A stretch of 64,000 nt of DNA from Powellomyces hirtus (Eukaryota > Chytridiomycota > Chytridiomycetes > Spizellomycetales > Powellomycetaceae). Positions within the stretch are counted from its first letter, which is position 1, and the number at the start of each line of letters is the position of its first letter. The stretch covers positions 1,054,001 through 1,118,000 of the forward strand of contig JAHLKG010000003.1 of NCBI GenBank assembly GCA_025526995.1, given 5' to 3'. Positions 50,449-60,579 of the stretch are shown here, piece after piece. Position numbers and translations under genes: made by a program. The notes below the pieces were generated by a model that had not been told where the DNA came from, ran no database searches, and was given only the letters and a program-made list of their open reading frames with translations.

Positions 50449-50698
50449 TGGGGAGCAATTGCCAGTTGTTGCAGTTGTAGGAGGTGATGTAGGCTTCAGA
50501 CATAAGGAACTTGCTCTCTGGACATGTCAGGTTTGTTTTTTCAGTAATGGATCAGGTGCCAGGCTCTTGTTCCCCTCAGTCATCGAGTTTGGGTTTTCTA
50601 CTTTTTTCGTTGTTTTATTGCTGATTAATGTGTCGATGGACATGGGGCAGAGAGTGGGTGGCATTGGAGCATGATGGTGTTTGGGTGTCCTAATGCCA
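50449..50698 (-). pseudogene. Gyp1 deletion-junction region
   Basis: Between the Gag zinc knuckle and the integrase I find no protease, RT or RNase H motif. A minus-strand reading gives only Thr/Lys/Pro-rich sequence (HAPMPPTLCPMSIDTLISNK). A Ty3/gypsy element should have about 2.5 kb of pol here. Confidence 0.55.
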
Positions 50699-52015
50699 TC
50701 ATTGCATTTTCCTAAGTGTTGTCTGACCATTTTGCCGCCGGACCCAGGTGGTCTTCCAGGTCCGAGGAGCAAAATCCTTCCTGTGGTGTGGGCAGCTTTG
50801 GACAAAGTGTCCCGCACCTGCGCAGTTGTAGCATTTGCTGGGGTTCATTGCTCCACTGGTTTCAGTGGGCATTGAAATCTGCGGCAGGGCAGGGGGTGTC
50901 AATGGCTTCTGCACTTGTAACAGTTGACCCAGTAGGGCCGTCATCTGCTGCAGGGCTTCCTCTACTGTTGGTTTCAGCAGCTGGTGCTGGTGCCCGTTGG
51001 GATGCAGCGGTTGCATGGAGTACAGTTAAGCTGGTGGTCTGTTCCACACTCCCCCCTTGGTGCCAGGCATCATCATGCCGGTAGGGTTGCTCCTCACCGC
51101 AGTACGGCTGTTGGGCTCACTGTCTGTCCATGAGGAATACTTCTATGTCCTCATGTTCCTTTCGCATCAGCGCCATTGTTGACTTGCCATCTTCTGTGAG
51201 GAAGATTCGTTTGCCAGGGTTCTTACAGCTAGCACTGGTCAGACGAGGTTCATGTTTGATGGAGGCCAAGTCCTTTCCCATGGACACTGGTATCTCATGT
51301 GCAGCTGACTGGGTGGCTTCTTCTGGAATCTTTTTGAGGTCTGATTTTTGAATGCGTCTGTGCATAGACAAATCGCCATCAACTATTCCTTGCTTGTACC
51401 GTTTGTAGACATTGTTGAAGAGGTTGTCAAATGTAACTGCTGCTTCATCCCAACGTTGGCCTTTGACAAGGATAGACTTCATGGATGGCCTCTGGTGACC
51501 TTCTGGGGAAGCGTATTTCTCTTCTTGGTCATTCAGCTGTGCTACCGTTGCAATGCCTTGTTCAAGGACCGGAATTGGATGGCAAAGGCTCAGGACATCT
51601 CTCACGGCTTCTTTTTTAGCGTGAGTACTGCCATGCATCAGCCCATGCTGGTCTGCTTGGTGCCAAACCAGGCAATGAGTGCTTCCCGGAATTCATTGAA
51701 TGTTTTGTAACGGTCGACTTCTGAGTATAACCAGGTGAGCACAGTGCCGGTGAGTTGCTTGTTAGAGAGGTACTTGAGGGCATTGTCCCAGTTCGCAAGA
51801 TGGCCTTGGTACACAGCCATTTCAACTTCTCCAGGCAGGTGGGAGCAGAATTGTTGCACGTCCACATTTTTTCCGTCCAGCTTTTTATTATTGGGTAGAT
51901 CTAGCATCCAGAGGGCTTGTGACAGATCTTTCAGAAAGCTCTGGTTGTTTACGGGTTGCCCCATACTGATGGTTTTGGTATAGAAGACGCACTGCACGTC
52001 TGCATCATTGTTCAA
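50699..52015 (-). pseudogene. Gyp1 gag with zinc knuckle
   Basis: Gag in three pieces on the minus strand. The first (52015-51638) has FLKDLSQALWMLDLPN, VEMAVYQGHLANWDNALKYL and a Trp-rich gag-like segment. The second (51638-51117) starts in an overlapping TGATG and reads HAKKEAVRDVLSLCHPIP and DEAAVTFDNLFNNVYKRYKQ. The third (51016-50699) has MTALLGQLLQVQ and the CCHC knuckle CYNCAGAGHFVQSC. Frameshifts separate the pieces. Ordering and knuckle support Gag of a Ty3/gypsy element. Confidence 0.75.
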
Positions 52016-52497
52016 GAACTTGGGATGCTGAGCAGGTGTGTGGAAGATATCAGTTTCTTCTTCTTTGATTGCAGTCTGTCTAGGGGCGTGCTAGGGTTTG
52101 ATTTGAGTGCCTTTGTGTGGGGAATGCCCTGGGTAGTTCAGAGTGAGTTATCAGCCGTTAGGTGGCCAATGATCTCAGTTTGCGCTGCGGTTCAGGTGCA
52201 GTGGTAGGTAGTCCCTTCTTGGGCTTCCGTGGTGCCCTGGTGAGGGTGTCTGAGGCCTTCGCTTGTGTTGATGCTTGTAAGATGCCTGTGTTTCCAGGCG
52301 GGAGGATTGAACTAGGAGTTTTATTTGAACAAGAGCAATCATAGGAAGTCCGAAGTTGGGATAATGAAGAGAAGAAAAGAGTATCAAAAGTTTTGTTTTT
52401 TTAGGGGGAAAGTCAACCATGTGGTAGATTGTCTCTGATGTCAAAGGGGGGAATACTTTTCCCTCTCCTTATACAGGAGATTCCTTCTATCTATAGT
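52016..52497 (-). other. Gyp1 5' leader, no LTR recognised
   Basis: This lies upstream of gag on the minus strand. It has a Lys/Pro-rich reading without motifs and an A/T-rich part near 52370-52410. I could not find an LTR matching the left side of Gyp1, and CopB-4 begins at 52498, so the Gyp1 5' LTR may have been lost. Confidence 0.4.
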
Positions 52498-52865
52498 CAT
52501 TGGAATGTTGAGCCTTGCATACTCAACGTTGGGTCCTTACATTAGATCCTTACTTGGATTCTCCGACTAGAACGCGTGACCACCATACCGGTAACGCTAA
52601 GAGCTGAATTGGATCACGTGTGATCACGTGATGGGAGAAAAAGTAGATTAGAACGCTCGAAGCGAGACATTACCGATAAGACTTTAAGACAAGAAATACA
52701 TTCACATACATTACATCTCTGCGCATCTGACAACGCTACACCATCATCTGCATCACAGAAGAGCTCTGTAAACCCCTCCTTTACGAAGTATACTGGAGGC
52801 CACATCGAATTCGGCCAATCCTCTGCAATTCCGATAAAGTACTGGAAGTGCCAATATCTCCAATA
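52498..52865 (+). repeat. CopB-4 5' LTR
   Basis: 368-bp CopB LTR starting CATTGGAATG (first base C instead of T) and ending TATCTCCAATA. It contains ATCACGTGTGATCACGTGAT at 52614-52633. The primer site GGTTATGAGCCCTG follows at once. Confidence 0.88.
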
Positions 52866-52974
52866 GGTTATGAGCCCTGAGACCGGTCGAATTCGAATCA
52901 TTCTCCCTTTGTGAAACCTTGAAACTACAAGTTTTCCGTCAAGTTCAAGTGCCAAGACCGAGTACACTGTCAAG

Positions 52975-54070
52975 ATGCATTCTGCAAGATCTCCCATTCT
53001 AGGAGTGCAGACGCGCCAACAGGCCCGTCAAGCCACACAAGATGCCAAACGGGGTCCTGACTTTGAAGAAGACGTCAATAAGAAGGCCTCAATCTACCAT
53101 GATTTCCACAAGGGAGATGCTGTTGGGGATGAGATGAATCCTGGAGAAATGCACACTCAACCGGTGGCAGAACTGTCTGGACCGCAGGCAGGTGTAGTCT
53201 TGCACATTTTGCAGAGGTTTAAAACAGAAATGGACGCAAAGTTTGACCATCGTATGGAGAAGTTGGAGAAGAATTCCAAATCCTCTCGTTACATCATCTT
53301 CCCATCAACACAAAAAGTCTGAAAACGTGAACACTCACATCAGCAACTACAATGGTCCTGCAAATTATACAATGTGAGACCTACCTGTTTCACCGATGCA
53401 CAGCCCAAAAGGGGGCCCTGAGTACCTCTATGCTCGAAATCTCGTTACTCACGGCAAAGTTGAAGCCCCTGTTGCCCCTCACTTTTGTCTGCATTCTCCA
53501 ACAGAGAGCACAACAACCACAAGCAGTGGAAGTGAAGCCTGTGAAGCCCAGCGTCTTTCATTCAAATGCTTTGAATCAGCAACCAATGAAGTCATGAAGT
53601 ACGACAGAAAGGGAAATGTCTCAAAACTTGTCAATTTTGTTGATCAGGTTGACGTGGTCTTCCGCCTCAAATCTGTACCTGGAGATGAACAGCTCTCCTT
53701 CGTATCTGGCAAGCTCACTGGCGATGTAAGGCAATGGTACCAAAACTACTGCAAGAAGGCTGATGAAGGGAAATATCCTCCCATCACCAATTGGGCAACT
53801 TTCAGGCAACCTTTCCTCCAGCGTTACCAACTGCACAATCTTGAAGAGAATCTACTGTCTCAGCTTGAAAGGTTACGGCAAGGAAGTCACACCATTCAGC
53901 AGTACAATACCTCTTTCACGAAGACTACCAGCCAGTTCATCACAGAGATCCCGTTCCTGGCATACAAGTGGTTCTACCTTCAAGGAATGAACGAACAACA
54001 TGCTGTTTTCGTCAGAACTCATCCTTTGATGATCTCAAAAGCCTTCAAGCAGCAGCTCAAGTTTGGATAA
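52975..54070 (+). pseudogene. CopB-4 gag
   Basis: Two frames. 52975-53322 (MHSARSPILGVQTRQQ) gives an acidic N-terminal part. 53396-54070 holds the main domain: LVNFVDQVDVVFRLKSVPGD, VRQWYQNYCKKADEGKYPP, FRQPFLQRYQLHNLEENLLS, QLERLRQGSHTIQQYN and FYLQGMNEQH. This is the Retrotrans_gag pattern usual in Ty3/gypsy and not the UBN2 pattern of CopA and CopD. The frame change near 53323-53395 recurs in all three CopB gag copies. Confidence 0.8.
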
Positions 54071-54626
54071 AGGAAATAACAAGAGTACACAGAACAACTG
54101 TTTTGCCAAGAAGAGCAAAAACGTTGTGTTCAAAGCCCAACCTTCAAAGAAAGACAGCTCAAGTCACAAGAAGACCGATGCAAAGAAGACCACAGACTTG
54201 AGTAAGAAGCAGCACTTCCCCTGTTGGTTATGCAATTCAAATGAACATACTCCATTCATTTGTCCCCTCAAAGCCAAGGCTGTCGAAGCCTTGAAACCTG
54301 CTGCTAATGCCAACATTGCAGAAGCACACAATGCCATTACATTGGCTTACCTGGATTCGGGCTGCTCACAGCACATGACAAATGACATTTCCATTCTCGA
54401 ATCCTACAAAGAGCACTCAACGCGCATCAGATTTGGAAATAACGCCTTTCTCAATGCAGAAGCGAAAGGGAACACTATCTTGAAGCTTCCAGATGGAGAT
54501 GTACCTCTCACTGATGTTCTTTACATTCCGAAACTTGCCAAAACTCTCATCTCAGTCTCCGCACTTGCCAAGTTACCTTTGAAGATGAGAGCGCTGTCAT
54601 CAAGACTGCAACGCCACTATGAATGA
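54063..54626 (+). pseudogene. CopB-4 zinc knuckle and protease
   Basis: Lys/Ser-rich stretch, then the knuckle CWLCNSNEHTPFIC (CX2CX4HX4C) and the protease LAYLDSGCSQHMTNDISILE with intact Asp-Ser-Gly, followed by DVLYIPKLAKTLISVSALAK. The frame ends at 54626. It overlaps the end of gag by eight bases in another frame. Confidence 0.85.
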
Positions 54627-55450
54627 CATCACCATACCTCTCATTTGAGGAATGTATCACATCTCACCAACTCCAATGACTTTCATCACCCAAACTTGCT
54701 CAAGGACACACGTGTTGAGCCCAGCAACACATGCCTCAAAAAATACATCAGCTGAATTGAAGAAATGGACAAACACGTCCAATGTAGCAACCACTGTGTC
54801 TGACACATTGATTCAAGCCACAGCCTCCACCACAGCACCACCACATCCATCCGCTTTCACAGCTGGGAAGCCGGCCGCCCCAAATTGGGGGGGGGGGCCC
54901 CTGCTGTGGAGGCCAAGCCCCCATCCAATTTGGTTGTGGCATGGGGGCATGCCCCTGGGGATCTGGCCGCCCCTGATGTGGTCCCACCACCTCGGCTGTG
55001 GCTTTGGCTGCTTCATTGACCTCTTCTGGGGCTGGTTCTGGTCCCATTTCCCCTGTCAACAAAGGGACCGTCTGGCATCACCCTTTGGGTCATCCCAGCG
55101 CTGCAAAGGATGCGAATTTGGTAAGCACAAGCGCTCACCATTCAACAGAACAATGACATAGTCCAAGACGCCACTCGATCGCCTACATTTTGATCTTAAC
55201 AGCTCGCACATTCCAGTGGTTGGCAATGAGAAGTGCACCCTCATTGTGATCAATGACTATTCATGCTTCACATGGATCTTCTTCTTGAAGGCGAAGAGCA
55301 AATCTACTGCCACATTGATCAAATTCATCAACTTCATCAAAAATCAGACCAACAAATGGGTCAGACAACTTCCTTCCGATTGAGGGGGGGCGGTTTGTCA
55401 ATCACAATCTGAAGGAATTTATTTCAATAAAGGGCATCCTGCATGCACTC
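54627..55450 (+). pseudogene. CopB-4 integrase, first part, with inserted GC-rich patch
   Basis: After the pre-integrase region a GC-rich patch (about 54878-55050) interrupts the frame. Then come CKGCEFGKHKRSPF (second half of the zinc-binding site), KTPLDRLHFDLNSSHIPVVG with the first catalytic Asp, CTLIVINDYSCFTWIFFLKA, and QLPSD with the second Asp at about 55378, immediately followed by TGA and a frameshift into GGRFVNHNLKEF. Confidence 0.8.
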
Positions 55451-56146
55451 ACCGCTGTGGATTCCCCCCAGTCCAACAGTGTAGCAGAAAGGTTCAACCT
55501 CACCCTGCTTGGCACCATTTGCTCATTGGAACATTCATACAGCATCCCAAAACAACTCTGGACCAAGTTAGCAGCTACATCAACCTACTTACGGAATCGC
55601 CTACCCCATAAGTCCAATAACCATATTTTACCGTACAAACGGCTCAACGACAAAGAGCCTCCACTTTCCCACCTTCGCGTGATTCGGGCCAATGCCTTTG
55701 TACATCTTGTCAAGAGAAAACAAGTCTCAAAGATTGCACCATGCACCACATGCCTGAAACTCATTGGTTACAAATTTGATACCGCTTACCGCTGTTGGGA
55801 TGACAACTGTCAAGAAATAGTCAATTCTTGCGATGTAATGTTTGACAAAACCCCGGTACTCAAACCAGCAAAAGACTACATCCAATCTGAAGAACTCTAC
55901 AAAAACAAAAAGATTCTCGATTCACGTGACAGCCCGGAAGGCCCCATGTTCCTCTGCAAATGGGTGGGATTCGAAGACAAAGACAATACATGGGAACCAA
56001 TCAAGAATGTCAATCATTTGACAATCTTTGCGGACTACATCAACGAGAAGATGGCGATTGCTCTTTCAGCTACAAGTACCGGAGAACCCCAAACTACAAA
56101 CAAGTGCTCTCATTGGATGACGCGCCAAAGTGGACCGAGGCCATAA
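55451..56146 (+). pseudogene. CopB-4 integrase C-terminal part with chromodomain
   Basis: Open frame with DSPQSNSVAERFNLTLLGTI (catalytic Glu), YLRNRLPHKSNN, LSHLRVIRANAFVHLVKRKQ and LIGYKFDTAYRCWDDN. It is followed by a chromodomain at about 55890-56050: EELYKNKKILDSRD, GPMFLCKWVGFEDKDNTWEP, IKNVNHLTIF. The Trp and Phe of the aromatic cage are present. The frame closes at 56146, and the RT start continues in another frame (LDDAPKWTEAINADLKSLHT). Confidence 0.85.
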
Positions 56147-56594
56147 ATGCTGACTTGAAGTCCCTTCACACCAATGAAACATGGGAAGTCAGTAACCCCA
56201 AAATCCTTACCGCATGATCAACGGCCCATCTGCACCAAATGGGTATTCAAGATTCAGCAAGATCTGAATGGTCAAGTCCAATGATAAGAGGCCCGGCTTG
56301 TTGTGAAAGGCTTCAAACAACATGACATTATCAACTACAATGAAACCTACACTCTGGTTGCCAAGATAGCCACCCAACATGTCCTTCTCGCTCTTGCCAC
56401 TAGCCTAGCCTGAAATGCCATCAAATGGATGTGGTAACGGCATTCCTGAATGGGATTGTTACCGAGACCATCCTAATCTATGCTCCCGAGGGCTCTGGCC
56501 TTCTCCTTGAGACCATCCTTTGACTTCGAAAGACCCTCCACGGTCTGAAACAAGCCCCGCACGATTGGTACTCTCTGCTTCACAAGGAACTGAC
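56106..56594 (+). pseudogene. CopB-4 reverse transcriptase N-terminal part
   Basis: Readable as DAPKWTEAINADLKSL, then TKWVFKIQQDLNGQVQ, ARLVVKGFKQHDIINYNETY and GLLLETIL..LRKTLHGLKQAP with many stops. It ends at LLHKELT, where the CopC-1 LTR starts at 56595. The YVDD site is missing. Confidence 0.8.
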
Positions 56595-56859
56595 TGTTGA
56601 GTTTTGGACTTGTGAAACAAACCTCTTAAATCGACAGCGCCCCAAGACTCCACGCCACTTCTGCCGTGCACTCTATAATCCATTTAACTGCGTATGCTTA
56701 AATAGCTTGCACAGCCACTTTTCTTCTTCTTAGCGTAGATCTTCTTTCACTCTCTCGTTTAGACTTAACAACAACACAATACAAAGTACCACTGTCATTG
56801 AGAGTGTCGAGCTAGCTTCCCTCTGTTGTACTACACCTTAACCGGACCTGTGCACAACA
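56595..56859 (+). repeat. CopC-1 LTR
   Basis: 265-bp LTR, the most diverged of the three CopC LTRs in the array (GAGTTTTGGACTTGTGAAACAAACCTC). It is inserted in the RT of CopB-4. Confidence 0.85.
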
Positions 56860-56936
56860 GGTTATGAGCCCTGATAGCCCGCTCAACGCTTAAGACCAAC
56901 AGCAATCCTGTATCCTTCTTCTCGTTGTTCAATACT

Positions 56937-57762
56937 CCCCATTTGGACTAGGTCTGGAAGAAACACTGCTCCTGTGCCAACGCAGGAGTCTGCAGATGAG
57001 GGTCCTCACGGTGAGGACGACAAGGGTCGAGCAGCTCGACCCGATGCCAAGGTCATCACTAAGGAGTATTTGGAGAAGGCGCTGTTGGAATCCCAACGGA
57101 TTTTGCCAAAATGCAGGAACGCATGCTGCTGGAATCGCAGCAACTTGCCGCCCAGTCACAAAGGGTGTCTCAGCACCTTGCAGCTGAATGCCAACGAGAG
57201 ATGATGGAAAAGATGATTTCCACTTTTGCACAAATGCAGATGCAGACAGCCGCTGCTGCAAACTCTCAGGCCTTCCTGGAAAACCGCCCACGCTCTCGTT
57301 CATCAGAGAATTCTTCTCCCATGTTGTCATCGATGAACCCCGTCGCAAAGGAGCTTCTTAAGCGGGTTCCCAACTTCAACGGCGATATGAGTAGTTCGCA
57401 ACTGCTTCTCTAATTCATTACAAAACTGGACGACTTCTTTGAGGTTGCATACCTTCCGCCGCTTCTCGAAACAAAGATGGCAGTGAGGAAACTCACATCT
57501 ACTGCTCACATCTGGTGAAGGACTCAGGAAAGCCAGGGGACTGCTCCTTGAACGTGGAACCTTCTCATAACAACACTACGCCTGAGGTTCACACCACCAG
57601 CATTCAGTTCAATGATCCGTGGAAAGCTGGATGATCTCTCGCAAGCCACGTCAGTTATTGCATACAACAATGCGTTCAACAAGCTTGTCATGCAGATCCC
57701 TGACATGAACAAAGGAGAGATCAAGCACTGCTATCTCAAAGGACTCAAATGTCCTATGTAAT
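56937..57762 (+). pseudogene. CopC-1 gag, decayed
   Basis: Homologous to the CopC-2 gag, with shifting frames. MQERMLLESQQLAAQSQ, the coiled-coil segment, runs in frame to SSSQLLL at 57413 and stops. Later pieces match KLDDFFEVAYLPPLL, a mutated TGG in the HIWWRTQ motif, and YNNAFNKLVMQIPDMN. No ATG equivalent to that of CopC-2 remains. Confidence 0.85.
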
Positions 57763-57776
57763 GAGGCATGGCTTGC

Positions 57777-58033
57777 TGTTGAGATTGGACTTTTGAGATA
57801 AACCTGTCAAATCGACAGCGCTCCAAGACTCCACGTGACCCCCGCTGCGCAATGGTGCTTCATCTGACCGCGAATGCTTAGATAGCTTGCACAGCCACCT
57901 TTCTTCTTTGTAGTGTAGCTCTCCTTCACCCATCGTTTACACTTAACAATAACACAATCATTCCATTGTCATCGAGAGTGTCGAGCTAGCTTTTCTCTGT
58001 TGCACTACCCCTTAACCGGACCTACGCACAACA
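57777..58033 (+). repeat. CopC LTR shared by CopC-1 and CopC-2
   Basis: 257-bp LTR from TGTTGAGATTGGAC to ACGCACAACA, followed by the primer site GGTTATGAGCCCTG at 58034-58047. Confidence 0.9.
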
Positions 58034-58114
58034 GGTTATGAGCCCTGTTAGCCCGCTCAACGCTTAAAACGACAAACATCCTGCATCCTTCTCCACATTG
58101 TTCAATACTCAATC

Positions 58115-59788
58115 ATGCCATTGTCCCGTAGCCCCATTCGGACCAGGTCCAGAACAAACACTGCCCCTGCGCCGACGCAGGATTCTGCAGATGAGGGTCC
58201 TCACAGTGAGGACGACAAGAGTCAAGCCGCTCGACCTGACGACGAGATCGTCACCAAGGAGTATTTGGAGAAGGCGCTGTTGGAATCCCAACGCATTATC
58301 GCCGAAATGCAGGAACGCATGCTGCTGGAATCGCAGCGACTCGCCGCCGAGTCACAAAGGGAGTCTCAGCACCTTGCGGCTGAATCCCAACGAGAGATGA
58401 TGGAAAAGATGATTTCTACCTTTGCACAAATGCAAATGCAGACGGCCGCCGCTGCAAACCCTCACGTCTTCCCGGAGGACCGCCCACACTCTCGCTCATC
58501 AGAGAATTCTTCTCCCACGTTGTCCTCAATGAATTCCGTCGCAAAGGAGCTCCTTAAACAAGTTCCCAACTTCGATGGCGATATGAGTAGCCCGCAATTA
58601 CTTCTCGAATTCATTGCAAAACTGGACGACTTTTTCGAGGTTGCATACCTTCCGCCACTTCTCAAAGCAAAAATGGCGGTAAGCAAACTCACATCTACCG
58701 CTCACATCTGGTGGAGGACCCAGGAAAGCCAGGGGACCGCCCCTCGAACATGGAATCATCTCAAAACAACGCTACGCCTGAGATTCACACCACCAGCGTT
58801 CAGCTCGATGATCCGCGATAAACTGGATGATCTTTCGCAGACCACGTCGGTTATTGCATACAACAATGCGTTCAACAAACTCGTCATGCAGATTCCCAAC
58901 ATGAACAAAGGAGAAATCGAGCATTGCTATCTCAAGGGACTCAAGTGTCCTATCTACTCAGCCATCATCTCAAAGGATCTCTTGGATGTGGACGCCATGC
59001 AGGAAGCCGCAATCCGACAGGAACAGCTTACCTCAGAACGGGGCGCTCGTGTGCCCAAAACCGAGTCTCACGTTGAAGCCCATGTGAAGCATGGCAATTC
59101 GGACGCCAACACCAATGAACACGCGCCCCGAAAATCGTGGAAAAAACAACGCCGCCGCTCAGTTCCAGGATCTCCCTGCCTCCTCTGTGAACAAACCGGT
59201 CATTGGATGAAGGACTGCCCGAAAATGAAGGACGCGCGTGAGCTCCTTAAACAACATCAGCAAGAACCTGCTGCCGAAGCAAACCTCGTTTTGGCAACTA
59301 ACCACAGGTCCTCGCACTCAATCGCCCTTGATTCTTGCGCAACGCACCACATTATCAAGGACGCTATTCTCCTTACTGACCTGCGACCCATCCCGGCAGT
59401 CCAAATCAGCGTCGCAAACGGCGAAAACCTTACCGCTCACGAAGCAGGCACACTCACCATCAGCAATAACAACACGGACGAAGCCATTGTCTGCGTCGAC
59501 GTGCTCTACGTACCTGAAGCGAGCCGCAACTTGGTTTCCACATTGCCACTGAACCGGGACGGTTACGAAATCACATTCTCAACTAACGGTTCCTCCATTT
59601 TAAAGAACGGCCGCGTTATCCTACCGCTCCGCCACAACGGAAACCTGCCATTTATCAATGGTTATGTTGAAACCACCGCCGCTGCTTTTGCGACCGAAGC
59701 TGCAAAACAAAGGACCGCAATGTCTATAAACTATGGCATCAACGCTTTGGGCACATTGGACAACGAGTGCTTCAAGCTGCGAATCTGA
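58115..59788 (+). pseudogene. CopC-2 gag, zinc knuckle and protease
   Basis: 557-codon frame from ATG 58115 (MPLSRSPIRTRSRTN). Residues about 45-115 form a Gln/Glu-rich coiled coil (LLESQRLAAESQRESQHLAA). A Ty3-like Gag domain follows: FIAKLDDFFEVAYLPPLLKA, STAHIWWRTQES, NHLKTTLRLRFTPPAFSS and LVMQIPNMNKGEIEHCYLKG. Then come a basic stretch, the knuckle CLLCEQTGHWMKDC and the protease SIALDSCATHHIIKDA. The catalytic motif reads Asp-Ser-Cys instead of Asp-Ser-Gly, which should impair the protease. The frame runs off at 59788; one base of shift near 59705 leads into the integrase. Confidence 0.85.
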
Positions 59789-60579
59789 TCTACTCTCTCG
59801 ATCTGCCAAACAACGTCGAACCGGAACACGTGCTGTGCTCCGGCTGCTCCCTCGGTAAATCCACTCGGCTGCCCTTCAATGGGCAAAACTCTCGACCTGC
59901 AACCAAACCACTTGATCGCATACACTCGGACATTCTTGACATGGGTGCCAATCTTCTCTCCCTCTCTGGCGCCCGCTACATCCTCACGTTCATTGACGAA
60001 TACACACGGTATTCCGTCATCTACCTCCTCAAGACCAAAGATCAAACCAACGATTATTGGCAAAACTATCGCGCGTACGCTGAACGCCATCTCGACTCCA
60101 AGATCAAGGAGCTGCGCTGCAATAACGGCGGTGAATACTATCCCCTACAGGCTGAGCTGCTCGCCGATGGGATCACGTTAAACCGTACTCACCCGTACTC
60201 CTCTCAGCAAAATGGCATTGCTGAACGGTTCAACCGTATGCTCATGGACCAGGTCCAAGCGATTCTTCATGACAGCCGCGCTCCTTTCAAACTTTGGGGA
60301 GAACTCGCTATGGCCGTCAACTACCTGCGTCAACGGACGCCATCAACGTCTCTCAACGGAGAGACCCCATACCAACGCTGGTTTGGGACCCCTGCCGATG
60401 TATCAAACCTCCGCACCATCTGGAGCAAGGCCTATATGCATCAACCTGTGCACCGTCGCACACACCGCAAGCTTGGAGCTCGCGCTGTCGGACCGTTCCG
60501 ACTAGTGGGATATCACCCCACTAAACAAGGCAACTATCGCCTTTACGATGCATCGATGGATTCGATCATCGACGCATGA
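59710..60579 (+). pseudogene. CopC-2 integrase with second catalytic Asp replaced by Asn
   Basis: After the frameshift it reads LWHQRFGHIGQRVLQAAN and CSGCSLGKSTRLPF (the HHCC zinc site), then DRIHSDILDMGANLLS (first Asp) and KELRCNNGGEYYPLQAELL. The usual D in front of NGGEY is Asn (AAT, one step from GAT). SSQQNGIAERFNRMLMDQVQ supplies the Glu. The C-terminal part reads AVGPFRLVGYHPTKQGNYRL. TGA at 60577-60579 ends it just before DVTINEADY. The Asp to Asn change would abolish strand transfer. Confidence 0.88.

Larger units (their letters stand above)
52498..56594 (+). mobile_element. CopB-4, copia element with chromodomain, truncated in RT
   Basis: 5' LTR 52498-52865, primer site 52866-52879, gag, zinc knuckle and protease, integrase, chromodomain and the first part of RT, then an abrupt stop at 56594 where a CopC LTR begins. 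Several frameshifts are present. It is the most complete CopB copy and shows what CopB-3 lost. No 3' LTR is in the window. Confidence 0.85.
56595..57776 (+). mobile_element. CopC-1, internally deleted CopC unit
   Basis: LTR 56595-56859 (265 bp, TGTTGAGTTTTGG to GCACAACA), primer site 56860-56873 and a decayed gag to about 57760. A deletion junction at CCTATGTAATGAGG then runs into the next LTR at 57777. All of pol is missing. It shares the LTR at 57777 with CopC-2. Confidence 0.85.

Noticed and set aside
52285..52330. tRNA-like T-arm sequence (TAGTTCAATCCTCCCGCC on the minus strand) near the Gyp1 leader
   Set aside because: I could not fold a full cloverleaf around it, and it is not next to a recognisable LTR, so neither a tRNA gene nor a gypsy primer site can be supported.
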